The notes under the pieces: generated by a model
The model's input: only the letters and a program-made list of their open reading frames with translations
Told to the model about the DNA's origin: nothing
Databases searched by the model: none
Part shown: positions 36,601-47,405 of the stretch, piece after piece
Layout of the letters: every line of letters starts with the position of its first letter
Numbering within the stretch: position 1 is the first letter of the stretch
Made by a program: the position numbers and the translations under genes
DNA from: Aradus depressus
Lineage: Eukaryota > Arthropoda > Insecta > Hemiptera > Aradidae
Reading direction: 5' to 3'
Assembly: GCA_963662175.1 (NCBI GenBank)
Contig: OY759215.1
Location: 43,975,213 to 44,039,212 of the forward strand
Length of the DNA stretch: 64,000 nt

Positions 36601-39600
36601 CGGATGTCGTAGAGGGCAGAGGCAAATATGCCCTCTGCATCTTCTTCGACATCGCGGCGGCGTTCGACTGCGCCTGGTGGCCAGCCATCCTCACGCGACT
36701 GCGTGCTATGGGACCGCCTAGGAATATATTTGGGCTGATATCCAGTTTCCTTGACGGCCGTACTGCGACTGTAAGTCAGCTGTATGCCAGCACATCAGTG
36801 AACATCACTAGAGGATGCCCCCAGGGCTCGGTCTTAGGACCAACACTCTGGAACATACTCTTTGATGGACTGCTCCGTGAACTCGAGAATCATGAATATA
36901 AGGCTATAGCCTATGTTGACGATCTCGTAATCACGGTGCACGCTGATAGCCGGGCAGCTCTGACCCGCACAGCCCAAGCCGCCATCGATTTCGTCGACAG
37001 CTGGTGCTGCGCCAACAAGCTGGCACTCTCACCAAGCAAGACTACGGCCCTGCTGATGAGAGGAAAAACCGACGCCCGCCACCCCTTCTCCTTGAGGATC
37101 CGGGGGATGCGCGTTGAATTCCCGGAGGCAGTCACATACCCAGGTGTGAGATTGGGCCCGGGCTTCAGCGCGGCTCCCCATGCTGTTGCCATCAAGGAAA
37201 GGACAAATGCCACTTTCAACGCTCTGAGCCGCCTAGCTCGCGCAACATGGGGCCTCAAGTACTCAGCGTGTAGAACGATCTACACGGGAGTGTTCGAGGC
37301 TGTGGCTCGTTACGCTGTTGCAGGGTGGTGGTTTAGCCCCACCAAACAGCAGAGGACGAGACTACTGCAGGCCCAAAGAGCTGCCCTCCTAAGGGTCACA
37401 AGGGCCTATCGTACTGTCTCCACAGCAGCGCTACAGGTGCTAGCGGGAGCTCCGCCCATAGACTTGGTCTTGGACGGGGCGGTCGCCTCGTACTTCTGTA
37501 GACGCAATTTGCCCCTGAGAGCAGATATAGACGAGCCCTTGCGCCTCGCCCTGGAGGGCGAACTACGTGGACAGAGCAGACCAGAGCGTTGCAAGGACAT
37601 TGTCCAAGACTGGATATTGCAAAAGTGGCAACAGCGATGGTCACGCTCCTCCGATGGTCGAACGACATTCGCGTATTTTCCCGACGTCCAGGTCCGCCTG
37701 CGCTCCACTTGGGTACAGCCCGATCACTGGACATCTCAGGTACTTTCAGGTCACGGCGACTTCAACTCCAAACTCTTCTTCTTCAAGAGGAAGGATAGCC
37801 CGAACTGCTCGTGTGGCGGCATCGAGACTGCAGAACATGTGGTTCTTGATTGTCCGCTGTACGACAGGGCTAGGGTGGAGTTGATCCGCGCGACAGGATC
37901 GTATCTGGGATTGACCCTGCCGGAGTTGATGACGGAGTCGAACTACCCGGCGTTCGGTCGGTTTGTTACCTCCTGGCGGGAACAAAAAAAAGGCCTTTTG
38001 ACCCAGCGCCGAGGCGATTGACGGGCCAGGCCCGAGTTTTACCCCCCGGCGACCGCGATGTAGAGGCAGCCCCATCCCACTAATCTCGAGCTCTCTCGGC
38101 GCCACCAGGTAGCCGCAACACTAGGAGGTCTGGGAGTGTCAGCCTGTCCCGTTAGGGACCAGAGACTGTCACCCCCAGACACACCCCCCCCCCCCCCCCC
38201 CCCCCCCCATACCATAATTGTATACAATACAGTTATATTTGTATTGTTATGTATATTGTACATTCTCTTCCCCGACGAAGTTGCGGGGCGGGTGATTTAC
38301 CGGAGCACCCGGAAATAAATAAATAAATAAAAAAAAACAAAAAAAAAAACAATTTTTCGGGCATATCAAGAAAAAGTCTAAAAATATTGGCTTCAAAACG
38401 ACATTTTGGTTTTCGGCATGTATCTCGAAAATCGGGCGATCTGCGAAAAAATGTAATTTATACAAAATGTGGGGTTTCAGAGTTCCCTACAACATTTTCT
38501 CGAAAATACTTTTTATTAGGTCATAAATATTTACTAGGTCATATCTTGTAAAATCTAGTTAGGCCGTGTTAGAAGTAAAGTTGTGTCAATTTTCGTCTGA
38601 TTTCGGCCAAAATGTAGTCAGATCAGAGTTAACACATGTGATTTCCGCATTCCTAATTTCGAGTTCATAGCTACAATCGTTTCTGACTTAAAGTGCTTAC
38701 AACTTCCACATACATACACACATACTAAGTATAAGAAAGTAATTAATCAATTATAATAATTATTATTTGCCTAAAAAATTTGGGTCACTGCCAGAGTAAC
38801 TTTCTGAAAAAATCAATAAATACATAACATAAGGCTTCAAAACAACCTGAAAAATCATTGTGTCCTAGACTAACTTAGCACAATACTGTCTAATCAAGAT
38901 TACAATAATAGTAGTTCATTAGTTAGTTGTCGCCTACTATCACAGCTCTGTTTCGTCGCTCTCGTGGACATGACTCTACTTTGGGACTCCTAAATTTGGT
39001 CTAGCTGGTTTTAGTAAGAGGTCGTTAACGGGTACCTGACATAGCTTGGGACCATTGCGTACCTTCTCATCCGGAGAACAGCGGGCCCGAGGTTTTTTAC
39101 TTCTCAGATAAAAAACCTAAAGACCTAGGCCGGGTTACGAACCCGCGATCTTGAGTTCAATAGGCAAGCCCACTACTTCTAAGCTACCAGCGCCCTCCCA
39201 ATATTAGAATAAATTACGATGGTTCAACAGAAGTGCTGAGTATGATACAGATTTTGGGTAGGATGTGAGATATTTGGAATATTACACACCCTGATTTTAA
39301 GAAAAAATAAATCATGATTCATTTAATAAAGAAATATTTCAAAATATTTCTGGCAAGCCTTGCTTTAAGTGTTTTGGGACTTTATATTATTATATAATGA
39401 TTTTTTTGAATTCGATTTCAAAGTGTGTTTAATTTGCGATTGGACCCGTTCAATGAAGTCTATTTAACACAATACTTTGAAACCGTTGACGTAAACAACT
39501 ACTATCCTATGTCTGCACGATAACAATTTTAGATAGGGTAGAGATAGGGTAGTCCTTGGCCATACATATCCCGCTCGTTCTCAGATAAAAGGTTCCAAAT

Positions 39601-42600
39601 TGTAGGAGCCCTTCCATAGGGGGTGTGGACACTTAGAAAACGTTCAACTTTACCAGGGCGTAGTCAGAAATTATATTAAAAGGTTTAAAATGATTTAGAG
39701 TTCACTTTTCAATTTATTTATTAATAACCTTGTTACAGGTTAGTCACATATGGGTGATAGATACCTTTTGTTCTTTTTTTGATATTTTTGAGTTAATATT
39801 TCTTGTTTGAGACTCTTGTTCTAATATTTATATAGGTGGTTAACAACACACTTCTCAGCCTTTTGTTTTATTCAACACACTTTCCAAAAAAGTTTTATTC
39901 AATTGTTATATGTGGGAGCCGTGCAGGTTAGAGCATAGGGCTTTGGTCGCATGGTCTCACCATGGTTTGCGGGTTCAAATCCCGTCTGGGAGTGATTTTT
40001 ATTTCGTAGATAAAACTCCCTCCTGGGGCCGTGGATGTCGTAAATAATATGGCTAATATGCACCGTACATAGGGCCAAAAAAAAATTGTTATATGTGACT
40101 ATTCGCCCAAATATTCAGGCATTATCAAACTAAAAACATATAAAAATAAATAGAAAATCATATTACAATAAATAGTGAGATATTTAAAAAATAAAAGTTA
40201 ACATTACGAAAGTGTGATAATATAGTATATATAAAATTTTATTTATTTCATAACATACCTCCAACAGTTATGATCAATTTATAGACATTATAATCAACCC
40301 AAACATTATTTTCGTCAATAATAACTTTAAAACTTTTAATTGTTTTATTACTAGGACGAAATTTTTATAACCAATCAATTTGATGATTAGCCTTAATATT
40401 TGGAAATGTAATGGCACATGTTGAAGTTTGTATAACCAAACAATTTTTTTTAAAGTTATTACTGACGAAAATAATGTTTGAATTGAATATAATCTATAAC
40501 ATGAGTATAATTGTTGAAGATGTGCTATGAAATAAATATAATTCCATACATATATTTATTTATCTATATGTATTATCAAATTTTCGTAATTTGAATTTTT
40601 ATTTTATTTTTATTGACTATTTATTCTTAGTGTGGGCTTGGAACACAGATGTGAAACTTTTTCGCGATTTTTTAATTTTTTGATCCATAAATATTATTTT
40701 TCAGTTGTATGGGATTTCTCAATTTAGCGCATTTAACATTTTAGACGCAAACAGTTTTATTTATTGGCTAATTTTATTTTTATTCATTTGTTAAATCAAC
40801 ATTATTTACGTTTGTAAGAACATCAGAAATCACTACATTTGATTCCAAAGTAGATACAATAGGCCTATGGTAATAAAAATAAGTAATGCAGATTTTTGAA
40901 CGCGAGAGAATAGAGAATGAGAATTGAGAAAGAAAAAGAGACACTGTTTATGACGCCAGCAAGGATTTGTGATTCATTATCAGTAGATTGGGTATTAATA
41001 TGAAAATGTTGTTCCTCCGAACATTAAGCAACACTTGTAACTTCTGAACTTAATTTGAGCACCGGGAGGCGGGGTGGGGAGCGCTCCCATCTACCAGCCA
41101 GCCCAACGATTCCCAACTGCCACTCTCAGAATTCAAAAAATGAAATGCTTACACTCACCCCTGTGCGCAAACCACTCGTTCGATTACGTCCAAATTTGGA
41201 ATATACACTTCACACATTATACACTTTGTTTTCAAAAAAGAACACTTTAAACCTTTTTTGGGGACAAACTAAAACACTGGTGCGGAGGGAGTCTGGGAGG
41301 TGTTCAGCGCGTCACATAATTTCGTGACTCATTTACCAGCTTAGTCCCAAAGTTGCCCAATGCGCATAAAGATGTTTCATTTGTTTAGTAGTATGATTAT
41401 ATGCTAGAACGGCTGTTACAACTAAATAGATGAAAATCTTACCGAAACGAAGTATTCATCGTTGGAATTTTTCCTGAGTTCGACGAGAACGAGTGCTGCG
41501 AAGGGAGGGACGTGTGTCTGGAAGACGCCGATAGTGTTGAGGAAGTTGGCAACGGTGGTGTCGTGAGCAGAGTAGACCCAGAAGTTCCTGTTGGGAGTCA
41601 GCTTCCCATACTGCTTCTCCTTCATGTGACCAACCATCTCCTTTAGGAGAGGACCTCCACACCAAACAGACAATAGAGTTTTAAGAATTCAGGACCATCT
41701 GTAGAGTATGGTAGGAGCAACTGAAGTAAGACCAAGTACATTAAACATAAGGACAAATAGCTTCTCAAACATTGTTTTCAATTGAAATTAATAATTGTTG
41801 ACAGGATCAAATTTGCGGAGCCTGGCTCTGTCAGTCGCGTTGCAAGGACAGTGTTCAGAAATGGAAAGGCAATGAATAGGCAACAACGGTGGTCACGATC
41901 TCCGGATGGCCGAACGACTTATGCATACTTCCCGGATGTCCGGGTACGCCTTGACTCAACATGGGTACAACCTGGTCACTGAATGTCCCAGATATAAACT
42001 CCAAGCTCTTCTACTTTAAGAGGGAGAACAACCCGAACTGTTCGTGTGGCAGCATCGAGACTGCTGAACATGTAGTCCTTGAATGCCGACTGTACGACCA
42101 GGCCAGGGCGGAACTGATTCGCGGGACCGGATCATACCTGAGACTGGATTACGGAAACCGGCTACCCAGTTTTCAGCCGATTCGTCGGCTCTTGACGGAA
42201 GAAGAAAAAAGCAGTATAAGACGGGCCGGGGACATCCACCGATCGTTGCAGATTGGTCGACCTGTGGCTGACCCCAGCCCATCACAGCCTCATATTGATT
42301 ATCATAAAATGCATAAACCTGACCTTCCTTGATCCCGAGCTCTTGACGCACGACAGGGTGATGTCCCACAAGGGGCACCCTAAGAAGAAGAAAAAAAAAA
42401 GCTCTGTCAGCCGCATTGTTCAGATCGGGTCTACACGTCATTCGCTTTTAAAGTGGCGCTCTCCTATAAAACTGGGTTTTTATTTACTCCCTGTGGTAAT
42501 CGATATACTAAAAAATCCAGCAAACCTATCAAAGAGCTATTCAGGATGTTAAAAGAGGAGGGTATGATGCCTGAGATACTTACCTCCTTTCAACCTCTTC

Positions 42601-44779
42601 AACTTGGGAGTGAGTGTGGGGAGGGCGAAGCTGAAGGCAGCGGCTGGGTACATTTTGTCCGGGAACACCGCCTCAGTCCAGTTGGGAAGAGTGAAGTTGT
42701 TACCACGCTACAATAACATTAGATAAAACAATTCTGTAATTTGTAAACAAAACCATAAACAAAATCAGGATCCACTACAAAATATCTCCGATCATGTTCA
42801 CTAGCTCGGGTTCTACGCAATCCCTATACACGACTGAAATGACAAGAAATGAAGCGACGGTTTGGGCAACTCTATCCGTTGCTAAAAAGAAAATCCAGAC
42901 TTTCTGTTGAGAACCACTGACTATATACAAGACAATAATAAGACCTGTACGGACTTCAATTATGGGGGTTTGCTAAGCCATCTAATAACAAGCTACTTTC
43001 AATCCAAAGTCCTAGAACAATTGTCGATGCACCCTTCTATGTTTCTAATCTCACTCTCCATAATGACCTTAAAATTCCAGTTGTCAACGACCTCATGTAG
43101 TCACGCTTCCTAAACTTTCCTATTATAAAAATCCTTTTGCCCAATCTATGACATCCCATTCTCAACCCGACAACACTCCACGAAAGCTGATTTAAGTAGC
43201 TATTACTTCGGGAGAGGAGGCGTTGTCCAGTTTCTCCCCTCATGTACTCAAATTAAGTCTTCTTGACCTGGCTGTCAGAGTGAGGTGGTTCGAGGGATCA
43301 CCCAGGCTAGCATGGCCTCCTCTACCTCCATCAAGTTGGAAGAATGAGAATGGTCACATCGAGATTAGTGATATCGAAGTTTCCAACTGCCATGGAGAGA
43401 AGAATGCGCAGGCAGAAGAGGACTATTATATTAAGAAGGATTTCTGTTCTATAAATGAATGGATATTTCCTAGCCCTGAATTATAAGTCCTGAGTACCCC
43501 TTCCCTAGTTCATCCCCTAGTTAGAAAATAACAATGAATTCTAGAAACACGGATAATGGAACTTATTTCACAAACTTCATCACTTTGGCTTAACCGTAAT
43601 TTTGATTTATCCGTGCGACCCGCCCCCATTATTAACACGGTTAATCGGGAATGGAGTGCTCTTTTTTTTTCGCCTTCACTGCGCATATTTCTAGTTTATG
43701 ACGATCAAAATTACTATCAGAATCGGTGAACTAACAAAGAAGATAACTTCATTCATATTCCATTTTGTCATTTCCCTATATATACATTGTAAAATAATAC
43801 TTTCAATAGTATAACTAGATAAAATGAAATAGTCACCTCAATGTCCAATGTACTGAAAAGATACTCAAGATGCTTAACATCCTTCACGGGTTGACCTGTG
43901 TGTTCAGTTAGGTATTTATACATTTCACTATATTTTATATTAATTTTTCTAACTTCTGGAGAATTAGAAACTGTGATCATTTCAACTTCATACTTTTTAC
44001 AAGGATAATCCATGGCAAGAACCTACAAATAAACGCATTATTAATTAATTATAAGAATGAAACAGAAAGATAAAACGTACCAATATATATATAAGAGGAA
44101 ATTAGGACCTTATCAAGTCTTAGTGGGATTGTATGAACCGGTATCGGTTGCCATTTGAGATTACTCCACTTTTCGGTTACTGTCGGAGGGAACATTCCAG
44201 CCAGATTGGACATAGCACTTGTCAAAGTCCGATCATAGTCCGTACTTTGGATGTAGATCAAATCTGAAGAATATTTTCCTGAAGGTATCAGGGATAAGTA
44301 TCGCTCCCGAATCCACATTCCAAGGTTATAATGCGTTAATTTTCCCAGCTACAAACAAATTAAAAAAAAATTAAATCAGACTCCTATTTGTAATAATCAT
44401 ATCCTATGTATTATAGAAATGAGAAATCATGGTATCTTACATTTGTCAACTGTCCCCAGCCAACAGGCCATACCGATACATTTCTGTAAGGATCTGTAGG
44501 ATAGGGTTCTTCAGGCGTCCTATTGCCATGTCTATATAACTAATAATTCAAATGTGAGAAAAAAAAAAAAAAAAAATGGTTATAGACAAACATAAATCGT
44601 GATTTATGATATAATTCTCAATACGATGAAGTAGGTTGTTTTTAATGAACACTTACCACATTTACAAAGACAACAGATCCAAAATCATCCAAAGATTTAA
44701 GTAATTCATTACAATAAACGGAGTTAGAATATAAAGTCACTACAAGTATACCATATGTAATGTATATGATTTTCTTCAT
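30461..44779 (-). CDS. Secreted histidine acid phosphatase A (multi-exon)
   Basis: Histidine-phosphatase-superfamily acid phosphatase (prostatic, lysosomal or venom acid phosphatase type), hydrolysing phosphomonoesters at acid pH. Minus-strand exons: 44657-44779, 44441-44539, 44109-44348, 43837-44022, 42584-42707, 41443-41654 and 30461-30658, about 393 residues, the normal family length. A hydrophobic N-terminal signal peptide of about 23 residues predicts secretion or lysosomal delivery. Catalytic RHGNRTP lies in exon 2 and the proton-donor motif YSAHDTTV in exon 6. Paired cysteines ([16 protein letters not shown]) and sequons NVS, NFT and NTS fit a glycosylated luminal enzyme. There is no C-terminal TM or GPI tail. 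It is a tandem paralogue of the gene at 48776-55284. Intron 6 is 10.8 kb and full of transposons. Confidence 0.92.
31540..32110 (+). mobile_element. Jockey-like LINE 3' fragment
   Basis: Degraded frames: [17 protein letters not shown], then [20 protein letters not shown] and [19 protein letters not shown], the usual C-terminal block of Jockey-clade reverse transcriptases. Ends near 32110 after an AATAAA. Within intron 6 of phosphatase A, antisense to it. Confidence 0.78.
32905..33160. repeat. 111-bp tandem duplication with a 27-bp sub-repeat, open in one frame
   Basis: Units 32912-33022 and 33023-33133 are near identical; each is exactly 37 codons and reads RLTGTSE.S.YLGL then [18 protein letters not shown]. 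Within it a shorter GGGGCTTCGG-AAGCGACTAAC unit recurs. The frame spans 32846-33148. It is probably a minisatellite; no protein is recognised. Confidence 0.7.
33651..33686 (+). other. Hammerhead-ribozyme-like motif, copy b
   Basis: Core CTGAGGA, one extra T, stem GGTA/TACC capped by GAAA, then GAA. Stem III is A-G / C-U around TA, followed by cleavage-type triplet CTC. TGG before the core can pair with CCA after it (stem I). A box GGTGAAATTAGACAATAT follows at 33709. The canonical G-C closing pair of stem II is missing, so activity is uncertain. Confidence 0.4.
33781..34096 (-). mobile_element. SINE S1 copy, nearly complete
   Basis: Tail ATGACTCATGCCCGGGCT to head GAGCTACCGGCGCCCTC. A box TAGCTCAGTTG and B box GGGTTCAAAACCC are both visible on the minus strand. 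In intron 6 of phosphatase A. Confidence 0.9.
35561..35810. mobile_element. MITE family M2, copy 3 (longer)
   Basis: Ends ATGTGATGTGGCTATTACAG and inverted ATGTGATATGGCCATTACGG. 250 bp, with a second internal inverted pair (CTTCTCAAAATCATTT and AAATGATTTTGAGAAG). In intron 6 of phosphatase A, just left of the LINE. Confidence 0.7.
36046..38343 (+). mobile_element. R1-like non-LTR retrotransposon, 5'-truncated, recent
   Basis: A 2.3 kb LINE copy. One frame runs from the left edge to 38021, broken only by TGA at 36399-36401. It encodes the reverse transcriptase ([51 protein letters not shown], catalytic AYVDDLVI), a thumb region, and a C-terminal zinc knuckle [20 protein letters not shown]. 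The NAWWP-like and zinc-knuckle motifs fit the R1 clade. ORF1, the endonuclease and the start of RT are missing. The 3' UTR has a poly-C run (38184-38208) and an (AAAT)n/A tail. A perfect 16-bp target duplication flanks it (36030-36045 and 38344-38359). It lies in intron 6 of phosphatase A, antisense to that gene. Confidence 0.93.
36435..38021 (+). pseudogene. R1-like reverse transcriptase ORF (3' part, downstream of TGA)
   Basis: 528 codons open after the single in-frame TGA. RT palm motifs with YVDD catalytic aspartates at about residues 163-166, and a CxC...H...C knuckle near residue 455-475. GC-rich codon use differs sharply from the AT-rich surroundings, consistent with a mobile element. 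It is called a pseudogene because the 5' half of the element is absent. Confidence 0.9.
38928..39197 (-). mobile_element. SINE S1 copy
   Basis: TCGCCTACTATCACAGCTCT, GAGTTCAATAGGCAAGCCC and head AAGCTACCAGCGCCCTCCC. Internal deletions. In intron 6 of phosphatase A, 0.6 kb past the R1-like LINE. Confidence 0.8.
39915..40083 (+). mobile_element. tRNA-derived SINE (family S2), second copy
   Basis: Same family as the copy at 49296, with head, B box (GGTTCAAATCC) and body ending GGGCCA plus a short A tail. Perfect 14-bp target duplication AATTGTTATATGTG at 39901-39914 and 40084-40097. Within intron 6 of phosphatase A. Confidence 0.9.
40240..40540. repeat. Fold-back element, arms about 100 bp
   Basis: Left arm includes CAAACATTATTTTCGTCA and AATAACTTTAAAA, the right arm their complements at 40440-40500; outer parts (CAACAGTTATGATC versus CAACAATTATACTC) diverge. 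Centre about 90 bp. In intron 6 of phosphatase A. Confidence 0.65.
41443..41654 (-). CDS. Acid phosphatase A exon 6 (catalytic HD)
   Basis: 212 bp encoding [14 protein letters not shown] and then [20 protein letters not shown], holding the His-Asp general-acid motif. It ends DEYFVS with donor TCG|GTAAGA. The acceptor gtggag has a weak pyrimidine tract, but it is the position conserved in paralogue B. Confidence 0.93.
41843..42400 (+). mobile_element. Second R1-like LINE fragment (3' end, degraded)
   Basis: Related to the last 430 bp of the ORF at 36435-38021: [28 protein letters not shown], then after a small deletion [21 protein letters not shown] frame shift and a different 3' UTR ending in an (AAG)n/A tail follow. 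It is flanked by an 18-bp target duplication with two mismatches (41825-41842 and 42401-42418), so it is an older, more severely truncated insertion. It lies in intron 5 of phosphatase A. Confidence 0.82.
42584..42707 (-). CDS. Acid phosphatase A exon 5
   Basis: 124 bp encoding [20 protein letters not shown] and ending [11 protein letters not shown]. It contains a glycosylation sequon and the LPxW motif common in insect acid phosphatases. Donor G|GTAAGT, phase 1. Confidence 0.93.
43837..44022 (-). CDS. Acid phosphatase A exon 4
   Basis: 62 codons from [15 protein letters not shown] to LFSTLDIE, a helical cap segment with one conserved Cys. Acceptor gtag, donor GAG|GTGACT, phase 0. One codon shorter than the matching exon of paralogue B. 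Confidence 0.9.
44109..44348 (-). CDS. Acid phosphatase A exon 3
   Basis: 80 codons: [17 protein letters not shown], then [20 protein letters not shown] and [14 protein letters not shown]. The STDxDRTLxSA block carries the second active-site Arg. The donor is AAG|GTCCTA, weak at +3 to +6, but it is exactly the position used in paralogue B, which has GTATTC. Confidence 0.92.
44441..44539 (-). CDS. Acid phosphatase A exon 2 (catalytic RHG)
   Basis: 33 codons beginning [20 protein letters not shown], containing the catalytic His and Arg signature RHGxRxP, and ending GWGQLTN. Splice sites are attag and AAT|GTAAGA, phase 0. Confidence 0.95.
44657..44779 (-). CDS. Acid phosphatase A exon 1 (signal peptide)
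   Basis: 41 codons. Hydrophobic [20 protein letters not shown] is followed by VYC and then mature ELLKSLDD and VVFVNV. Donor GTG|GTAAGT. The ATG is the only one consistent with a signal peptide. A TATA-like AT-rich stretch lies only about 20 bp upstream, too close to serve as the core promoter of this start. Confidence 0.88.
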
Positions 44780-45519
44780 AGCTGAACTTATATTATAAAA
44801 ATTGGATTTTCAAAATAAATTAAAACTAAACATTAAAACAAAGTCTAATAAGCCTTATGGCGTAACAACATCCTCCTTACAACATATTACTGGACAATAA
44901 ACAGTCGAACACTGAAGAACCAACCTTGACAGCTTTTGTACTGTGCTGTTATCTACCTCCCCACTCCATTAGTCAGTGTTACCCACCGTATTGTTATTTT
45001 TTTAGCGTCTGATAAAAAATATATATACCATGAAACTACATATATTTGCAATTTGGTGAGGGGTTGGGGAATAGACGTCCAAGTGCATCTTTTCTTTCCT
45101 TTGGAATTCGTAATGTAAGGACAGTAATCCCTCAACACTCCCGAATTCGGTATTCGCATATTCGTGATTAATTCAGTGTATACTAACTTAATATTCTCCA
45201 TGTTTTTTTTCTTATTTTATTATATTTAATTATATGCCATAATATAATACTTAATCTGCTTGAATTATTCTGTTAAATAATTATTAAAATTCAATATAGA
45301 TTATGCATTTATAGAACTATCTTTCAAGTGTTGGTTGACGGCACAGCGACTATAAGTTTCTAGGAACTTCGCTTTTCGATAAACTCTTCATTATACGAAT
45401 AAATTAAGCATTTCTTCCCACATCCTGTTCGGGCGGCTCCAATTTGCGAACGTTTTCCGATATTTTATTTTACTAAAAAGTCGGTGAATCTCCAGCACGA
45501 ATTAACCAATTAAGTGTTC

Positions 45520-45790
45520 GTTCTCCCTCTGGATCTAATTTAGTGATTTGGTTGAAAATCAATTGGTGTCATACTCAGTAACTTCATTATGACTTTTGAA
45601 TTGAACCTCCCTCCTCTGACTCAATCTTCCCATCGGCCGATTTCGTTGAAAATCAACAGGTGTTGGCCTTATTGAGTCGATACGGTTTTCTTCATTTATT
45701 AAAATATGAAATATCGGTGAAAACTCAACATCAATTTGTTGATCATTTCGTAATTTTCCTTACACTTCATATAGCTGAGGAAAGTAAGAG
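45520..45790. repeat. Dispersed repeat D1 copy
   Basis: Contains GGTTGAAAATCAATTGGTGT, CCGATTTCGTTGAAAATCAA and ACTTCATATAGCTGAGGAA. Confidence 0.5.
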
Positions 45791-47321
45791 GAGAGTTGGA
45801 GAGTAGGGAATCCCCGAGCTAGCTTCTCAAAGAACAGAGAAGGGGGCACAACTCAAAAATACTAATTATTGCAGATGTAACAAATATTATCGTATGAAAA
45901 TTGAGAAGTCAAATAGTAAGACTTTCAGCCAAATCTGTCAGTTGGTATTAGTGGGAGAGAAAAAACGTAGTTGATCAATTCGGGTTGAGGAATCACATTG
46001 CCGATGATTCACCGACTACTTTTCAATTTAAAAAAATATGGGAAAACATTAGGTAAATGAAGCCGTTCTCTTGGTCCGCTAGATTATTCTCAGTAAAATA
46101 TTGATAAATTGGCTAAACGGTTTTATCACAGGAAAATGATTACTGCAGACACTGCAGAAATAAGCCTTGTTTAATGAATATGACTTACTTGGCATTATTA
46201 ATGTTTTTTGATACTCTATAAATTCAGATATTTTTGCAACGTAAGCATAAATCAGATTCTTCTAGTAATTTGTGTTGTATTAAGAAAATGTCCAACTTCA
46301 AGTTATATTTTATTGGGGAATGGTTAACAGATTTTCATTTCATGAAGATTAAACGCAACCAGTGTTGCCCCTTCTTCAATAACACATACATTTTTCCTTT
46401 GGTCTGTGGATGTCATTAAGACCTATATTTTTAATGTAAATAATTACATTTGTTGGAATGAAGATTTTATTTGTTCATATCAGAATATCCATATTTTAAA
46501 ATTCGATATTCCTATACAGCGTATTGTAAGGTTCCTGTTCATATCTGCCATTTAACTAAGTCCGTGTATTGGCGGAAACAATGTCGATTCTCTGGCGCCG
46601 GTGTTCGTATATTAGTGAAATTTAATTTTTTTTTTACACTTTCCCAATTTTTGATATGAATTAGTAACATTCGCTTTTGACTACTATTACGACTAACAGT
46701 CAACTACCAAAATAAGCCCTAATTGGTTAGCATATTCCTTAGTTGTAATTTAGTAGAACTTAGAAATTGTGTTGGTTTTTCCTTAAATGTCAGATAACCG
46801 GCGTTGTGACCCTAGTCTGGTTTTTATTTGAACCAACAGAAGAAAGACACATAGAGCTCGTTATGCGATTCCGCGATCAGTTTTCAATCCCCGAAATGCT
46901 AAAAATTACCCAATCATGATCTATATTTTTTCAATACGAATCCAATGATCGACACCACATACGTGCATATGCGGTCAATCGTTTTCACGACAATAGTTTT
47001 TCCTTTATTTCTCTCTAGTCAGGAAGGAAATTGAAAACAGATTAACGTTGCGACCTCCATTATTACAAGACGAATCTAATAACACCAAATACATTCTTAT
47101 GCGGTTAACTGTCTTGACAGGAGATAACGCGATAAACAGCATCTCCAAAACGCCTAAAAAAACAAGTTTTCCCAAATTTAAACTTGCACAAGAGGAACAT
47201 TAGGAAATGGGGGCTTAGCGTCAAGAAAAATACGTATAATGATACAAATTCCCTTTACCCACAACGATCAAATTTCATATAAATTCAAATATGAATAATT
47301 AGAAAAACAAATAAAAATTAC

Positions 47322-47405
47322 CATATTTACAAAAGCAAGTGATCCTGCCGCACGTAGTTTAAAAAATCATTACAAAAGGCATAACTTCAAATTAATGCAG
47401 GGACG
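47322..47405 (-). pseudogene. Relic first exon of a third acid phosphatase
   Basis: Read on the minus strand, this aligns with exon 1 of both phosphatases. It shows the end of a signal peptide (AL.SYAF, with an in-frame TGA), then CNDFLNY, a frame shift, then AAGSLAFVNM followed by GTAATT at the same place as the donors of exons 1 of A and B. The layout of matching residues and the shared splice position point to homology. Stop and shift show it is dead. No RHG exon is visible downstream, so only this exon remains. It sits between A and B as expected for a decayed tandem copy. Confidence 0.65.

Larger units (their letters stand above)
30659..41442. other. Intron 6 of acid phosphatase A
   Basis: A 10.8 kb intron built largely of mobile DNA: Jockey-like fragment, tandem repeat, SINE S1 copies, M2 MITE, R1-like LINE, SINE S2, and a fold-back. 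The stretches 32110-32840, 34140-35400 and 40560-41440 hold nothing I recognise. Confidence 0.8.

Noticed and set aside
36911..37258. Minus-strand open frames within 36446-38105
   Set aside because: They are antisense shadows of the GC-rich reverse transcriptase frame.
43223..43486. 87-codon open frame in phosphatase A intron 4
   Set aside because: No domain, no splice-site support, opposite strand to the gene around it.
44790..44800. TATA box for phosphatase A
   Set aside because: An AT-rich match only about 20 bp from the ATG leaves no room for a transcription start and 5' UTR.
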